Shown here one piece after another: positions 1-12,017 of a DNA stretch of 64,000 nucleotides. The number at the start of each line of letters is the position of its first letter. Within the stretch, counting starts at the first letter, position 1. The translations under genes and the position numbers were made by a program. The notes beneath the pieces are model-generated. The model saw nothing but the letters and a program-made list of their open reading frames with translations. It ran no database searches and had not been told where the DNA came from. Source of the DNA: Brugia malayi (Eukaryota > Nematoda > Chromadorea > Rhabditida > Onchocercidae); NCBI RefSeq assembly GCF_000002995.4, contig NW_025062476.1, forward strand, positions 1,168,501-1,232,500. Direction: 5' to 3'.

Positions 1-431
1 TCATTTCATTTGGCTTTACTAGGATACTTAATAATGAAAAAAAAAAAAAAAAAGGTGACTTGTTAGTATAAATATTACAAAGTAGTTTCATACTGTACTT
101 TTTTTTTTTCCAAATTACTTTCGAAATTTCAATGGAAAATTTTAATGTTATTAAATCAAATTGAATCAAAGAAATAATTTTTTTTTTTTTTGTTATTTAA
201 ATGTAGAAAGAAGTATTTAAAATTCATTTTGTGGAAGTGTTCGAATGGTCGAAACAAATAATTCTAATTCAGAAACTTAAACTAAAAACTATAAACATTG
301 GATGAAAGTTATAAATAAAAAAAAAAAGATAAAATTAAGAATATAATAAAAAGTTTGCTAATTATCATAGATATATTTGCATTTTATTCATTTCAAAATG
401 AAATAAAAAAAAAAAAAAAAACCTTAACTAC
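1..431. other. Presumed cut-1 intron 3 (no exon seen)
   Basis: AT-rich sequence with several poly(A)/poly(T) runs. After the exon 3 donor (GAG/GTAGTT read on the minus strand) I see no reading frame matching the missing cuticlin C terminus, so this is taken as intron. Confidence 0.6.
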
Positions 432-2894
432 CTCATCAATAATGTCCAATGTACTGATATCAGTCCTGACATCTACCGTACTATCGTAATCAGCAGCTCT
501 CTTCTTCAATAATCTCATATGTGACGCAGGTGTCACCAATGAAACCACCGTTGCACGATTTGTTCTACTACTTTGCTGAACTGCACCAAATCCTTCCGGT
601 TCGGAACATCTCGGTCGTTCACAATCAGTATTTGGCTCTTTGATTGTAATTGTGATTTGACATTGATAGAAAAGTTGCGATCGATCAGCATACTTATATA
701 CATGTGCTTCTTGTCCAGCCATTAGATCAGTGGGATATTCTAAGTTATTTAGCAAATATTTATCTAAAGCACAGCCTTCTTCATTTAAAATTTGCACCGT
801 ATCACCATTACCATCATCAACAAAGCATGAGTGGACAATTGCGCAAAATGTATCAACAGTTTCTGATTCACAGGTCCATTTATGATAAATTGGTTGACCA
901 ATGATAGCAAATTGAATTGGTTGTCCTGTTGGACCACTATCAAGTAGCTAAAATTTAAAAAAATCAATGAAATATAATAAATTTAATTTCATAAATAGAT
1001 TTAATTGATTTAATTTTTTTTAAGATTTAATTTCATAAACATTAATTATTTGGTCAGATCATTTAATTATGATCAAGATGATTGATTTAAAACAAAAAAA
1101 AAAAAAAGTGCTAAAAAATGAAAATTGATAAAATTACAAATATAAATATTTTCGCCATTACACGTTGCTAAATAATTTTTTTTTTTTTAACTAAAAACAG
1201 AATTTATGTTTCGTAAAAAAAAGTTCTTCGTCACTTCAAATACTCATATATATATATATATATTGAAGTTAAGAATGAATTAAAGATGACAAATTTATCA
1301 ATTGTTCTTTCTTCTTTCTGATTTGACCTCTTTATGATTACAATTATGATTATGATTGGGTGATTGATGAAGAAACAAATCAATAAATGACCTCATAACG
1401 ACAAATTGGCATTGGTACCACTTGAGTCTGGAATGCAGTTGTCATTTCAGAAACTTCAATTTGAGTGCTCACTGTTTTATCAGCTTCCATATAAAAGCAT
1501 TGAATGCGATAAGCACGATCAATTTTAGTAATGAATAATGGATGAAATGAGATGACAACAGTGGTTGTCACAAAGATACCACGTGGATTTAACGATCTTG
1601 TCCGTACCACATTACATGTATCAAATAAAAGTTCAATTCCTGCTACCTGACGACCACCTGCATCTGATCGACAGTCTTGCTCATCATATAAACCTTTCAC
1701 GTAAACGTGTCCTGAATAATATTATTGAATCATTTGCTATTGTTGTGTATCGTTATTAAAAAAACATTTTCAAATTATCATTATGAACAGAAAAAAAGAA
1801 CAAAATTTTAAATAAGAATGGAATAAATAAAAATAATAAAGAGTGTGATTAAGTATTAACATTTCCACTTTGTCATCTTAAATAGTATGAATTTCCACTT
1901 TGTCATCTTAAATAGTATGAATTTCCACTTTGTCATCTTAAATAGTATGAATTTCCACTTTGTCATCTTAAATAATATGAATTTCCACTTTGTCATCTTA
2001 AATAGTATGAATTTCCACTTTGTCATCTTAAATAGTATGAATTTCCACTTTGTCATCTTAAATAGTATGAATTTCCACTTTGTCATCTTAAATAATACCC
2101 GCAAATTACAGTACAGCGAAGAAATATTTTCAAGTGCATGTAAAAATAAAAAAGTGAAATGAAATGAAATATCAAAAATTTTCAAAATCATGCAAATATC
2201 ACTATTATTAATCATTCAATTTCTTTGTAAATTCACGAATTTAAATTTCGATGAAATCTGCTCATTTAAATCCAAAATGAACCAAAGAAATTAGCAAATC
2301 TTATTCGATGCTCATTAAAATTGTTTAAAAATGTTTCAATATCATTGAATAGAAGCCAAATGAGCTAATTACTTTGTTTAATTATTTGATAAATCAGCAT
2401 TGAAAACATTCAAAACAATTTTTAAAATTATTTTATGACTTTTAGATCAACAAATAAATAGCTCATGATGAACAATTTCGTTTGAAAATGAAATTGTATC
2501 TAAATTTGATCTGTTTGATCAAGGGAAAGAGATAAGTGAAAAATGAGAGCTATAAAAAAATGTAATACTATTTTAAAAATAGAAAAATGAAAGCATCAAG
2601 CAATTGATTAACTATTTTTTTTTTTAGCAACTTTTATTGATTTAAAATTGCAAATAAATTTTTTTAACAATAAAAAAATTTTGAATTATAAAACAAATTG
2701 TTTGAATTAAAAAGTAAACCTTCAAATGAATTCCTTGTATTGAAATTAACAGTAACTGATGTTGGACCACATTCAATTTCAGGTTCACCTTCAACACCAT
2801 TATCAATTGGAATAGCATTAATCCGATCAGTAAGTACTACTACCAATACTAGTAGAACTAAAAGTAAACAATTCGAGAGTGATAATTTTGCCAT
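432..2894 (-). CDS. cut-1: Cuticlin CUT-1 (ZP-domain cuticle protein), 3' end outside window
   Basis: This is a ZP-domain cuticlin, a secreted protein that polymerises into the insoluble cortical layer of the nematode cuticle. Three exons are seen on the minus strand: 2894-2720, 1711-1392 and 947-432. They join in phase to give 337 residues. The sequence shows a signal peptide (start MAKLSLSN, then a Leu/Val-rich core), the mature start IPIDNGVEGEPEIECGP, and the ZP region with NPRGIF, FYMEADKTVSTQ and GPTGQPIQFAIIGQP. It also has LLNNLEYPTDLMAGQEAHVY, which closely matches what I know of C. elegans CUT-1. RLLKKR near the end of exon 3 looks like the furin-type site after the ZP domain. An upstream ATG at 2936 would extend the N terminus by 14 residues. 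I prefer 2894 because a TATA-like box lies only about 10 bases before 2936 and because the signal peptide then starts cleanly. The family's C-terminal hydrophobic tail is missing, so at least one more exon should lie beyond position 1. Confidence 0.93.
1861..2097. repeat. 30-bp tandem repeat, about 8 copies, in cut-1 intron 1
   Basis: Eight nearly identical 30-bp units run head to tail. They differ mainly at one base (aatagtatga versus aataatatga). Because 30 is a multiple of three, both strands stay open and give spurious repetitive ORFs (FKMTKWKFIL on one strand, MNFHFVILNS on the other). The array lies inside the intron between cut-1 exons 1 and 2 and is not coding. Confidence 0.95.
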
Positions 2895-2945
2895 AAAGGA
2901 GCGAATAGGTTGATAGTGATATCTCAGCTGCTTCATAATGTCTCT

Positions 2946-2953
2946 CTTTATAT
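2946..2953 (-). promoter_or_regulatory. TATA-like box upstream of cut-1
   Basis: Read on the minus strand, this is ATATAAAG. It lies just before the first possible cut-1 ATG (2936) and about 50 bases before the preferred ATG (2894). The position suits a core promoter that starts transcription near 2915-2925. No experimental support is available from sequence alone. Confidence 0.4.
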
Positions 2954-4599
2954 GAAGACTTTAGTGTCAATCCGATACTGACCGTGGAACTATTTCGACG
3001 GGGTTGGATAGTGTGGACGAAGAGGGGAGTAAGGTAGTAAGTTGCCCGCAGGGTAGTTGACCCGCGCCCTTTCCTATTCCTCTCTCATCGGCCTATCTCG
3101 GCCTGTTTATGTTTATAATTTTGAAAAATGTTTCTTTTTAAGAAAGAATGATAATATTATTTACTATACTAAAACAATGCAAGTTTCACTTTCTCAAATC
3201 CGATTAATTATTTTCTCGATTTCTCGATTTCAATACTATTTCCATCTATTGAATTTTACATTATAATTTTCTATTCATTCCCTTTCTTCCCTCTCTCTCT
3301 CTCTCTCTCTCTCCCTCTCTTTCTCTCCTTCTTCCTTTAAAGTTTTTTTTTTTTTCATCAAAAAAAGAAAGCTAAAAAGAAATTGAAAATTTTTTTGGTG
3401 AAAAGTTTTTTCAGTATTTTTTAGTAAAAATTTTTAGTAAATAGCTTTTGTTGCTATTCTATAAATGAAGAAAGCAATTTATCATTTATCATTTTATTAA
3501 GTAATTCTAACAATTTAGTAACATACTTTTATTTCACGAAAAAATTCTTTTAATTTTAAAATTACATTTTCAAACAAATTTTCAAAAAAAAAAAAAAAAA
3601 AAAATGATAAAAATATCATTTAGTTAATTACTTCATTTGAAATTCCTATTTCGTTTGAAACAAGAAATTCAATGAATTAAAATGAATTCGAAATTTCTCA
3701 GATTTATTTATTTTTTTTTTTTTTTGCTACAAATATTTTCTATTATTAAACGATCTTTGGTGACACAAAAAAAAGAAAAAAAAAAATGACTAATTTCAAA
3801 CTTACTACTGCACTGATAATATCAGTACTTTTAGTTGATATAAGAGCTTCTTATCATATTGCTATCAGTCTATAGCAGTTTTTATTCATTTCAACTATGT
3901 CATTTCTTCTTATTTTTATTTCTTAAATTAAAAAATTCATTTCATTCTCAGAGTTACTTAATTTCATTTAAAAATTGCATTAAAATGAATTAAATTTTGT
4001 TTCATTTTCAACATAGTTATGATAAAATTGTGAAATGATAATTGTTTGCAAGAAGAGTGATAACAAAATTTTATCTTTGTGATAGAAAGTTAAATCTTTA
4101 ATGACAGCTACTTTAAAAGATTTTTCATCTGAAAGAGATTGAAGTGAAAAAATTTACCAAATATTAAAGTAAAATTAGCATAATTATTTACTAATTATTT
4201 TTCTTTTATCCATTGTTAGCTATTTTATCAATAAAAGTTGGTTAATAAATCGCTAAATTATAGAATGTAATTAAAAATAAGTTTATTCTCGAATACTCGA
4301 ATAAAATTATTGCAAAAAAAATTTGATTAAATTAAATTGAATCCTACTAAAAAGATGATCATCGTACAAATTTCATTACAAAATTAAAATTCCCTCTCAG
4401 TGACATTTTAAATTTCTAAAATATCCAGGACAAGAATGTATATTATTCAGATAACTAAATTCATTCCGGCATTTTTCCGATTCGATATCATCAATCACAT
4501 ATTAATAAATCTTTCCATACTTTCCTTCTCCAGGAATTAATTACACATTTCATTTATGATTTGAGATGATCTCGACATCTTTCTCTCGCTCTCGACATC

Positions 4600-4860
4600 T
4601 GTGATCTAATTTCTCTCTCCCTCTCTCTTTCCCTCTCTCTCTCTCTCTCTCTTTTCTGAAATTTATTTGTACACAATATTATTTTCTTTAGACTAAATTA
4701 TTTCTCATTACTGTGCAAAATGTTCGAAATGATCTCGATAATCCAATTCCTTTCTCCCTCTCTCTTTCCCTCTCTCTCTCTCTCTCTTCTGAAATTTATT
4801 TGTGCATAATATTATTATTCTTTAGACTAAATTGTTTCTCAAAATGTTCAAATTGATCGA
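4600..4860. repeat. Diverged direct duplication of a CT-microsatellite block
   Basis: A segment made of a CT-rich microsatellite followed by TCTGAAATTTATTTGT and then CTTTAGACTAAATT occurs twice, about 140 bases apart. The copies have drifted, so this is an old tandem duplication. Confidence 0.75.
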
Positions 4861-5597
4861 AGTATGAAATTTCAATGAATTCTCTTTGTTAACAAATGAA
4901 TTTACTTCTATGATTTTTTCTTTTTTTTTTTTTTTTTTTTTTTTTGTTTACTTTTCCCCAAACACAATTTCAAATGTATTTTCATTTTATGCAAAAAAAA
5001 AAATAAACAAAAAATTGCTCCGAATGTTGCAACAGCTATTTTATAAGCTATTGATTAGTAAACTTTTCAATATTTCAAATTTTGTATTTCAATTTCTCTT
5101 CAAAATTAAATTTTTATACTACTCATTAGGTACTCATTCAAAGGTATAACTATTCTATGAAGGTACTAATTCTCAAAAATTTATATGACATGTGTGACAC
5201 ACACTTTATTAATTTGCTATCTCATAGTGTGAATTAAGGAATAAGAAACATAAACATATTTGGAAACATTTTAAATTGTTTAGTTTTTTTTTTTGAATTT
5301 AATTTAACTGATAATTTCAACTGATTTTAGAATATTTAGCTAATAATGAAATTAAATTTGACAAAAAGGAAAAAAAAAATTAGCAAAAAGCATAAATTAA
5401 ATGAGCAAGTATAGCTAAACCTAGTAAAATTGTTTAACTTTAAAAATTTTTTAAAATTGTCTAACTTTTTTTTTTTTAATTTTTTCTAACTTTTAAAAAT
5501 AAATAAGAATTCATTAGAATGTAGCACAATTTATTAGTGATATTAATTTCTTCAAACTTTTGCACTCATTAAATTGTCAAAGTTACATTAGATACTT

Positions 5598-5631
5598 TTT
5601 ATCATTACTGATTAGCATCAGTAATGATAAA
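5598..5631. repeat. Inverted repeat, 15-bp arms, 4-base loop
   Basis: TTTATCATTACTGAT (5598-5612) is followed by TAGC and its exact reverse complement (5617-5631). It could fold as a perfect hairpin. It is AT-rich and isolated in the intergenic region; no gene adjoins it. Confidence 0.85.
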
Positions 5632-6084
5632 TGATAGCTCATTTCCACTTTTGCCTTTCCCACTCTGAATGCAATATTTAATAATTAAAAAAAATGATTT
5701 CAATTTTTTAAATTACTAAACAATTATCTTTTTTTTCTGCATGAAATTAAATCAGAATAAATTAAATTAAATTGAAAACTGAATAAATTCCAAAAAAGTT
5801 TCTCATCAAATCTGTATAATATTTATGAATAATATTCATATCCACGAGATATTCATAATAAAAAAAAAGCAAATTTTTATTGCTAAATAAAAATATAAAA
5901 TAGATAAATTATTGTAGAATAATACATTTTCATTTTTATATCATTTCCAGTTCGGTTCAACTAAAACAAACATTTATTATTTCCTTTTTCCATTTTAAAT
6001 GTACATTTAAAAATTAATTCTTTTGATTCAATCAAAAAACAAAAAAAAAAAAAAACAAAATTTTTTCAATAATTACTATTCAAA

Positions 6085-6107
6085 TAGTAATAATAACAAT
6101 AATAATA

Positions 6108-6155
<48 letters not shown>
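6085..6155. repeat. AAT trinucleotide microsatellite
   Basis: A run of AAT units with a few AAC or AGT interruptions, about 230 bases upstream of the small membrane-protein gene. The poly-Asn ORF it creates is an artefact. Confidence 0.95.
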
Positions 6156-6156
<1 letters not shown>

Positions 6157-6387
6157 GTTCATTCTTATCATTAAAAATTTAAAAGAAACAAAGAAAAAGG
6201 ATCGATAATACTAATTTGCTAGTTTAAAATAGAATAACTTCATCTAATTGTTTTGCTTTTCAAATTTTTTAAAGCTATAAAAATTGCAGAAAACATTCTT
6301 TTGAGTTTTTCGAAAAAAAAAAAAAAAAAAGGAAATGAAAATTTTTAAGTTTTTTTAGAAGTGATAAAAAGAAGAAAAAAACAAAAA

Positions 6388-7161
6388 ATGGGTAGTTCAT
6401 ATGAAGCAATTGGTCCGGCAGAAAATATTGCATTATCACCTGAAGAAAAAAAGGTGGAAAATAATGGTAGGAATTTGAATAGACTAATCTATTTCTCTTA
6501 TAAGATAAACAAATATAGCTGTTATCAGCTCTAACATAAAGTCTTCTTATCATATCAGTATTGTATGTCTTAAAATATCACAAATGATAATGTGTATCTT
6601 TCGTATTTTTGTTGTAAAATATATTTTCTAATGATAATAGCAAAGATAGCAATGATATGACAATTTATCTAATTTATATTTCATATTAAAAGTTAATTTT
6701 ACCCAATGATTGAATCCTTTTGATGCTAAGCAAATAAATTGTTAAAAAAATATTTGCTTATATCTTTAATGAATTTAATTTGCAGTTGAACAAAAAGCGC
6801 AAAAAGTAGCCAATAAAAAAGAGACACATTCAGGTGAATACATTAATTTATAAAGTAGACAATACTGCTGACCATAGTAGGTCAGATTAATTAGAGTTGG
6901 GTCACTCGATGATGCATCACTGAATTATTTGAAGTCTATAAATTTAGCATCAATTGCTACTATTATTGTATACATTGAATAGATCATTTCAAAATCATTT
7001 CATTTAGTTTTTTCAAAATCATTTTTCACCTTTTGAAATGAACAGGTAAATATGGCTGGTCAATTCCAGCAATTACTCTAATGTGCATATTCATGCCTCT
7101 AATGATCATATCCTTTTTTGCTGCTGGAGCTGGATTTGGTAAATTATGGAAGTCAGATTAA
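6388..7161 (+). CDS. Small single-pass membrane protein, 80 aa, family not recognised
   Basis: Three exons (6388-6466, 6786-6833, 7046-7161) join in phase into 80 residues. The N-terminal half is polar and charged (MGSSYEAIGPAENIALSPEE, then a Lys-rich stretch). It is followed by one hydrophobic segment, WSIPAITLMCIFMPLMIISF at about residues 46-65, then FAAGAGFG and a short basic end KLWKSD. This looks like a small tail-anchored or single-pass membrane protein with no signal peptide. The start is supported by a TTTTTTTAG acceptor about 29 bases upstream (6357-6358), suitable for spliced-leader addition. The last codons read through a GTAAAT that could act as a donor at 7139. Joined to 7219, that would give a different C terminus (EQQLSNSKFE and a hydrophobic end). 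I do not recognise the family. Confidence 0.72.
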
Positions 7162-8735
7162 CGGGTTATTAAATTTAACAATTTCTTCTTTTTTCCCTCA
7201 AAATTTTTCAATTTCAGAACAACAATTGAGTAATAGCAAATTTGAATCATCAAAGATTATTATCTTTATTAATTATCTTAATTAGCAATAGTATACTTTC
7301 ATGGATCTTATTTATTAAGAATAAATCATTCCTCTACATTGACATTGTAACCTAATTCGACAAATTTTCATTATTTTCAGATTATTCTTTCATGTTCGTA
7401 TTTATCAGTGAAAAACTATAACACATTGCATCGGAGTAGCTAACTCGATGGGAGAAAAAAAAAAATGAAGATTAATAAAAATTTGAATTTAAATTGTTTG
7501 TCTCAAAAAGTAAGAGAGAAAGAGAAGGAGTTAGGATGAGACAAAGATTTCGTTGTTTAAAAATTAATGAAAAGTTAGAAAAGTCTTGCTTGTAGATCGT
7601 TTAAGAGCACATCTAATTATTGACCTCTATTGTTATAAAACATATTACTGATATCAGTTAAAGCATTAATTAATCATGCAAAAATTCATGGCCATAAAAG
7701 AGAGCATTTTCTTCTAGCTACAAATCTTTAAGCTCTATTTATCATAAGACATTACTAAAAGCTGTGTCACTACTGGTGCAGATATGTTAGAATAGAAAGA
7801 ATCAATAACGAAATCAAAGGAGCAGTTTGTTGTTATCAACCACAACAATAATTTCAGCTAAATTCTCCTATAGTTTTCTCCCGTCTTTTATGCTTTTTTA
7901 AAGATTCATAGAGAACTAGAAGATGTTAAATGTAGAAAACGAAAACTGAAAAAAAAAAAAAAAAAAAGGAAAAAAGCAAGTAGCGAAACACCCTAGATGA
8001 CAAGCAGTACAGGTGAGAAAGTATACGAAGACGATTCTTTCCATAATAGTAAAGATTGTTGATAATAGCTTGCAAGTGTTACGCCAAATATTCGCTGCAA
8101 CATCTAGGCTATCGTAAAACGGCTTTATAATTGCACACCAAGCTATATTATTTTTTTTTAAAAGGAAACTGACAGTGATGTGAAAATAATGATCATTGAA
8201 GGTCTCCTTGATCTTAGTCTAATATAATTTCCAAAGTGTCGAGGTAATTCTTGAAAACTGGAACAACCGCAAAAGATAGGAACCCTCGAGGCGAATAAAA
8301 TTGGATGCAGTATGTAGACTCAGAATTTCATTTCAATGAATTATTATCATCGTTGCACTAACAATACAAGACAAACCACCCAAACTCATTCATATTTTCC
8401 TGATAATTTCAAGAATTTCCTCTCCCACTAGCATTCACAGTTGCACAAATAATTAAACAAAAAACAGGGAAATGTAGCATTATTCAAAAATCCAAAATAA
8501 TAATAATTATTAATGTGAGTGTACTTTCAAAAATTTGCAGTTGAAATCGAACAACAACTTAAACAAAAGAGATCTTAGTATTATTATTTAAAATGAATGA
8601 TTTGTAGACGCTCTCGTGTGATGCTTTAATAATATTAAAATTATAATCAAAATAAGCCCAATAATAGCAAACAGAAACAATCATCCAAAGGAAATAAAAA
8701 AAATCAGATTGCACTGCATACACATATTTGCCCGT
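7162..8735. other. Convergent intergenic region
   Basis: This lies between the plus-strand membrane-protein gene and the minus-strand ALY/REF gene, so it should contain both 3' UTRs. Part of it (about 7970-8330) is less AT-rich than its surroundings but has no convincing reading frame or recognisable RNA gene. Confidence 0.6.
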
Positions 8736-10283
8736 TTATGGAGCCGAAACTTTCGGATGTTTGGAACCGCGCATGTAAGCATCTAATTCTCGATCCAGTT
8801 CTTCACTCGTCACTTGTGGTTTCCGAGATGCTTTCTTCAGTCGACCGAAACCACCAGTCCTTCTTTTCATTGATAAATTGTTACTACCAAACCGAATACT
8901 GCCTCTAGCTCCTCTTTTTGTTACTCGACCCTGAAATTATTTCCTGTAAATTTACTGAACCTTCTGTAAATCTGTAAAAATATTCTCCTCTCAATTATAA
9001 TACATACAACACGGAAAATATTTAATGCAGAAGCTATGACAACTACTTTGTCAGATAGAGTGAAACTCGAATTTCAAAAGAAAGGAAAGAACGACTTGAA
9101 AAGGAAAAGAACTAACCTGCGAAACACCTCTCATAAAATCATTCTTCGTCAATACGAACAAATCCATCACTTTCCCTAAACATTCCAAATTATTAAACAA
9201 ATAAAATACAACTAAGTGATCGTTTTAAATGAATTCCATCTTTTCCCAACTGATATCGTAAATTAAAAAGGACCAAATACTCAGCAGCAGATAGTCTATC
9301 ACCTAAGACGCCAATTAAGCAATATTAACTCAAATGTAGCACCTTAGATTATATAACACTCAAAATCCTTAATGGACTAACATGCAAATATATGCCAGTC
9401 TAGAATTATCACTTATATCAACACAGCGTTTCAGAAATTATGTGAAATCAAGTAACAGTTATAAAAAATTAAAAGTCGTATAGAAACGAAACCCAGCGCC
9501 ACTTCAAAACATAGTAACTTGTAACGACAACAGACAGATTACAATCACAGCATTTGATAAAGCAATTTTGATCTCAGAAAAAGTTAAAGTTATTTCTCAC
9601 CATCTAATCTTACTCCGGTAAACTGCCTCTTCAATTTCATACCATCTTCGAATCTCTTGAATATCACAACAGCGGTACCAGAGGGGCTACCATCTGGTTC
9701 ATATTGCACAGCGACATCTTCGTATGGATGCTGTGCAAACAATTCCTGAAATAAAATAAATAGGACCCTTAATGTTTTAAAAACAGATGGGAATTAGTCA
9801 GATCAACAGTGGAATATGCTATTTATCTGAAGCAATGAGAAAGCGATTACTTGTTGACCTCATTAAAAGAAAATTTAGTCGAAAAGTTTCCAAACTACCT
9901 GTAAGTCGGTTGTGGTAACCATTGGTCCGAGATTTGAAATGTTAACAATACACATATTTGCATCACGTTTGAGGTTACTCAAGCGAAAATTTCCTTTTGG
10001 ACGCTAAAAAACATCAAAGCTCTCGATAAGAAAGATAATAAAATGCAAAAACTTACTATCACGGTTCCTACTTAAGCACAAATGCAAAATCAAACTCATA
10101 AAATAAATAACATCATAAAACAATTACCCGACTGGTGACTACAGGAATTCGACGTACGCCACCGCGAAAACCACGTACACCTTCACGCCTAACAATACCC
10201 GGACGTCGGTTTGTGCGAAACTTTGGTCCACCCCGTGCAATAATTTCGTCGAGTGAAAGACCGATCAAGTCATTCACAGACAT
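8736..10283 (-). CDS. ALYREF: ALY/REF mRNA export adaptor (THO complex subunit 4)
   Basis: This nuclear RNA-binding adaptor links spliced mRNA to the helicase UAP56/DDX39 and the NXF1 export receptor. Five exons (10283-10128, 10003-9899, 9745-9601, 9175-9117, 8930-8736) join in phase to 219 residues. An N-terminal UAP56-binding motif, IGLSLDEIIA, is at residues 6-15. It is followed by an Arg/Gly-rich stretch. One RRM follows, with RNP2-like CIVNISNL near residue 70 and RNP1-like GTAVVIFK near 110. A second Arg/Gly-rich region (KRGARGSIRFG) follows, and the C terminus carries the second conserved helicase-binding motif EELDRELDAYM. The order and length match metazoan ALYREF and C. elegans ALY proteins. 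A TTTTCAG read on the minus strand about 67 bases before the ATG (10352-10351) is a possible trans-splice site. All family landmarks are present. Confidence 0.96.
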
Positions 10284-10670
10284 TATATTTCGTTGAGTTT
10301 CAGTTCAGCAATGTGAAAACAATGCTTACGTTGACAAGGAAAACAACAGGCTGAAAATCATACCATAAACTGTTTAAGGAACAAAACCTTAATGAGTTAA
10401 AATACGTACAGGATCTGTTGCTGCTATCATTGTATGAAAATAACCACCATAATATTTCCCAGATATACAATTTCTCAAGTTACCAAATGATAGCACAAAT
10501 ATCATTTGATAACTTCATAAAACTCTCCAGTTGCCTACTGTACCATTACACTGGATATTTATCGACTTATGAGTAAATCAATGATTAAACAAAATAAGGT
10601 CCAAGTTTCAAACTATATTGCACGCAGATACCGCGCAAACATTACATAAAAAAATATTGTGCCACTTTTT

Positions 10671-10771
10671 TAAGCTTATGAGATCATTCTTCCCACTTTT
10701 AACCTTATAAGATCATTATTTCCCCTTTTAACCTTATGAGACCATTATTTCCACTTTTAACCTTATGGGAT
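10671..10771. repeat. 28-29-bp imperfect tandem repeat, 4 copies
   Basis: The unit resembles CTTATGAGATCATTATTTCC followed by ACTTTTAAC, with substitutions between copies. It lies about 400 bases upstream of the ALY/REF start. Confidence 0.85.
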
Positions 10772-10999
10772 CATTATTTAAATAGTATTATGATTAAGTT
10801 ACATTGATTGCTCAGCTGATTCGAAATCCTATGCCACTATAATTATTTTGCTGCATGTAGTCTTCACATAATTTATTACTCGATTTTCATTTTAATCAAT
10901 CAATGGTGATAAACTATACAACAATTTAATATTCATATATACTGAACATTGGGCTAACAAACAAAAATTAACAAACAATAAGGACTGATCTTAACAACC

Positions 11000-11203
11000 T
11001 TAACTGGAAAATAATATGCTGAAAAGAAAGTAAACTCTGAAAATCGTTTCAGAGTAGCAAACACCTCGAGAAATACACCAAATACCCCAAAAGAAAATCC
11101 CAGAAGAACTGTACACGTACATCAAAGCTAAGACAGCCAACAGTAAAACTAATAATTGGAAAGTATCCTGACGAGACCTATCATACCAATTGCAGCTTTG
11201 CAT
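11000..11203 (-). CDS. Doubtful small membrane ORF, 67 aa
   Basis: An uninterrupted frame starts MQSCNWYDRSRQDTFQ and continues with one strongly hydrophobic stretch, LLVLLLAVLALMYVYS, before a mixed hydrophobic end. The surrounding 480 bases are less AT-rich than the intergenic background, and an AG acceptor (read CCCAG/TTATG) lies two bases before the ATG. These points make a small membrane protein possible. Against it, the frame contains a good donor (GTACGT after ALAL) and no clear following exon was found. Treat it as a candidate only; it could equally be a chance ORF or part of a 5' UTR. Confidence 0.25.
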   Translation of the reverse strand: MQSCNWYDRSRQDTFQLLVLLLAVLALMYVYSSSGIFFWGIWCISRGVCYSETIFRVYFLFSILFSS

Positions 11204-12017
11204 AACTGGGATTTTCTGACTCTCTGTAGTGCACCCAGCAAGATGTAATGTGGTAATTAGACAGGGGCTAGAGATTTCGAGACTTACGAGATAGTATGCT
11301 ACCAGGGATTGAGAGGATTCTTGAATAGATTCATTTTTTGGGTGGATTCATGATCAAAAGCAAGAGAGACATTGTGGATGTAAGAGAAGTAGAGATGGAT
11401 TGGAATCATAGACACAGAGTGACAGACAGTTGGTAGTAAGAAATTTGGTGACATTGGCTTGGTTGTGTTCGGTTGGGTGGTCATTTCTTCAGTTATTCAA
11501 TAAAAAAAATTCAATTCAATTATATTTTGTTTAAAATTAAAAGTTACATTGTCACCTTTCAAGAAAAAAAAAAGAAAAAGTTAAACTGATTGAATTTTAA
11601 TTAAAGTAAAGTATTACGATTCTGGTTGAAATTTATTAAATTGAATTAGAACTTAGAGAATAAATTATTGCATTGAGAAAAATTTTTGGAAGTCAAGAAA
11701 GATGCATAACAATTGTTATTAGAGTTATTGAAGTAAGCATTAGCAGTTTTTAAGTAAACATTAAGTAAGCATGTAGTAATGACATTGAATTAAACTGCAA
11801 TTGAATTTAATTGAAATGAATTATACAATTCTGATTGAATTTGACTAAACTAAACTGAAATAAATCAGTGCGAAACAAATTTACTTTAGCTCTTTTATTT
11901 TTCAAACCATACTCGAAATGAATTCCGAAATTAGCAAAATTAAAGTAACAGATAAGGCAAAAACGAAAAAAAAAAAAAAAGATAACTTAATGAATTAACT
12001 ATTTTTTAAAATAGCAG

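Larger units (their letters stand above)
2937..6387. other. Intergenic region between divergent cut-1 and the small membrane-protein gene
   Basis: No supportable gene. It holds the cut-1 promoter side (a somewhat GC-richer stretch near 2960-3110), CT-rich microsatellites near 3292-3315, a duplicated CT-rich block (4600-4860), a hairpin at 5598-5631 and an AAT microsatellite at 6085-6155. Short ORFs here are low-complexity. Confidence 0.7.
10284..12017. other. Region upstream of ALY/REF and downstream of the aquaporin gene
   Basis: It contains a four-copy 28-29-bp repeat at 10671-10771 and a less AT-rich stretch at about 11000-11480 that carries a doubtful small ORF, listed separately. Nothing else could be supported. 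Confidence 0.6.

Noticed and set aside
1856..2215. Repetitive ORFs on both strands over the 30-bp array
   Set aside because: Produced by a tandem repeat whose unit length is a multiple of three; it lies in the cut-1 intron.
11299..11484. 61-aa minus-strand ORF MTTQPNTTKP
   Set aside because: No domain, no following exon in phase, and a composition not clearly protein-like.
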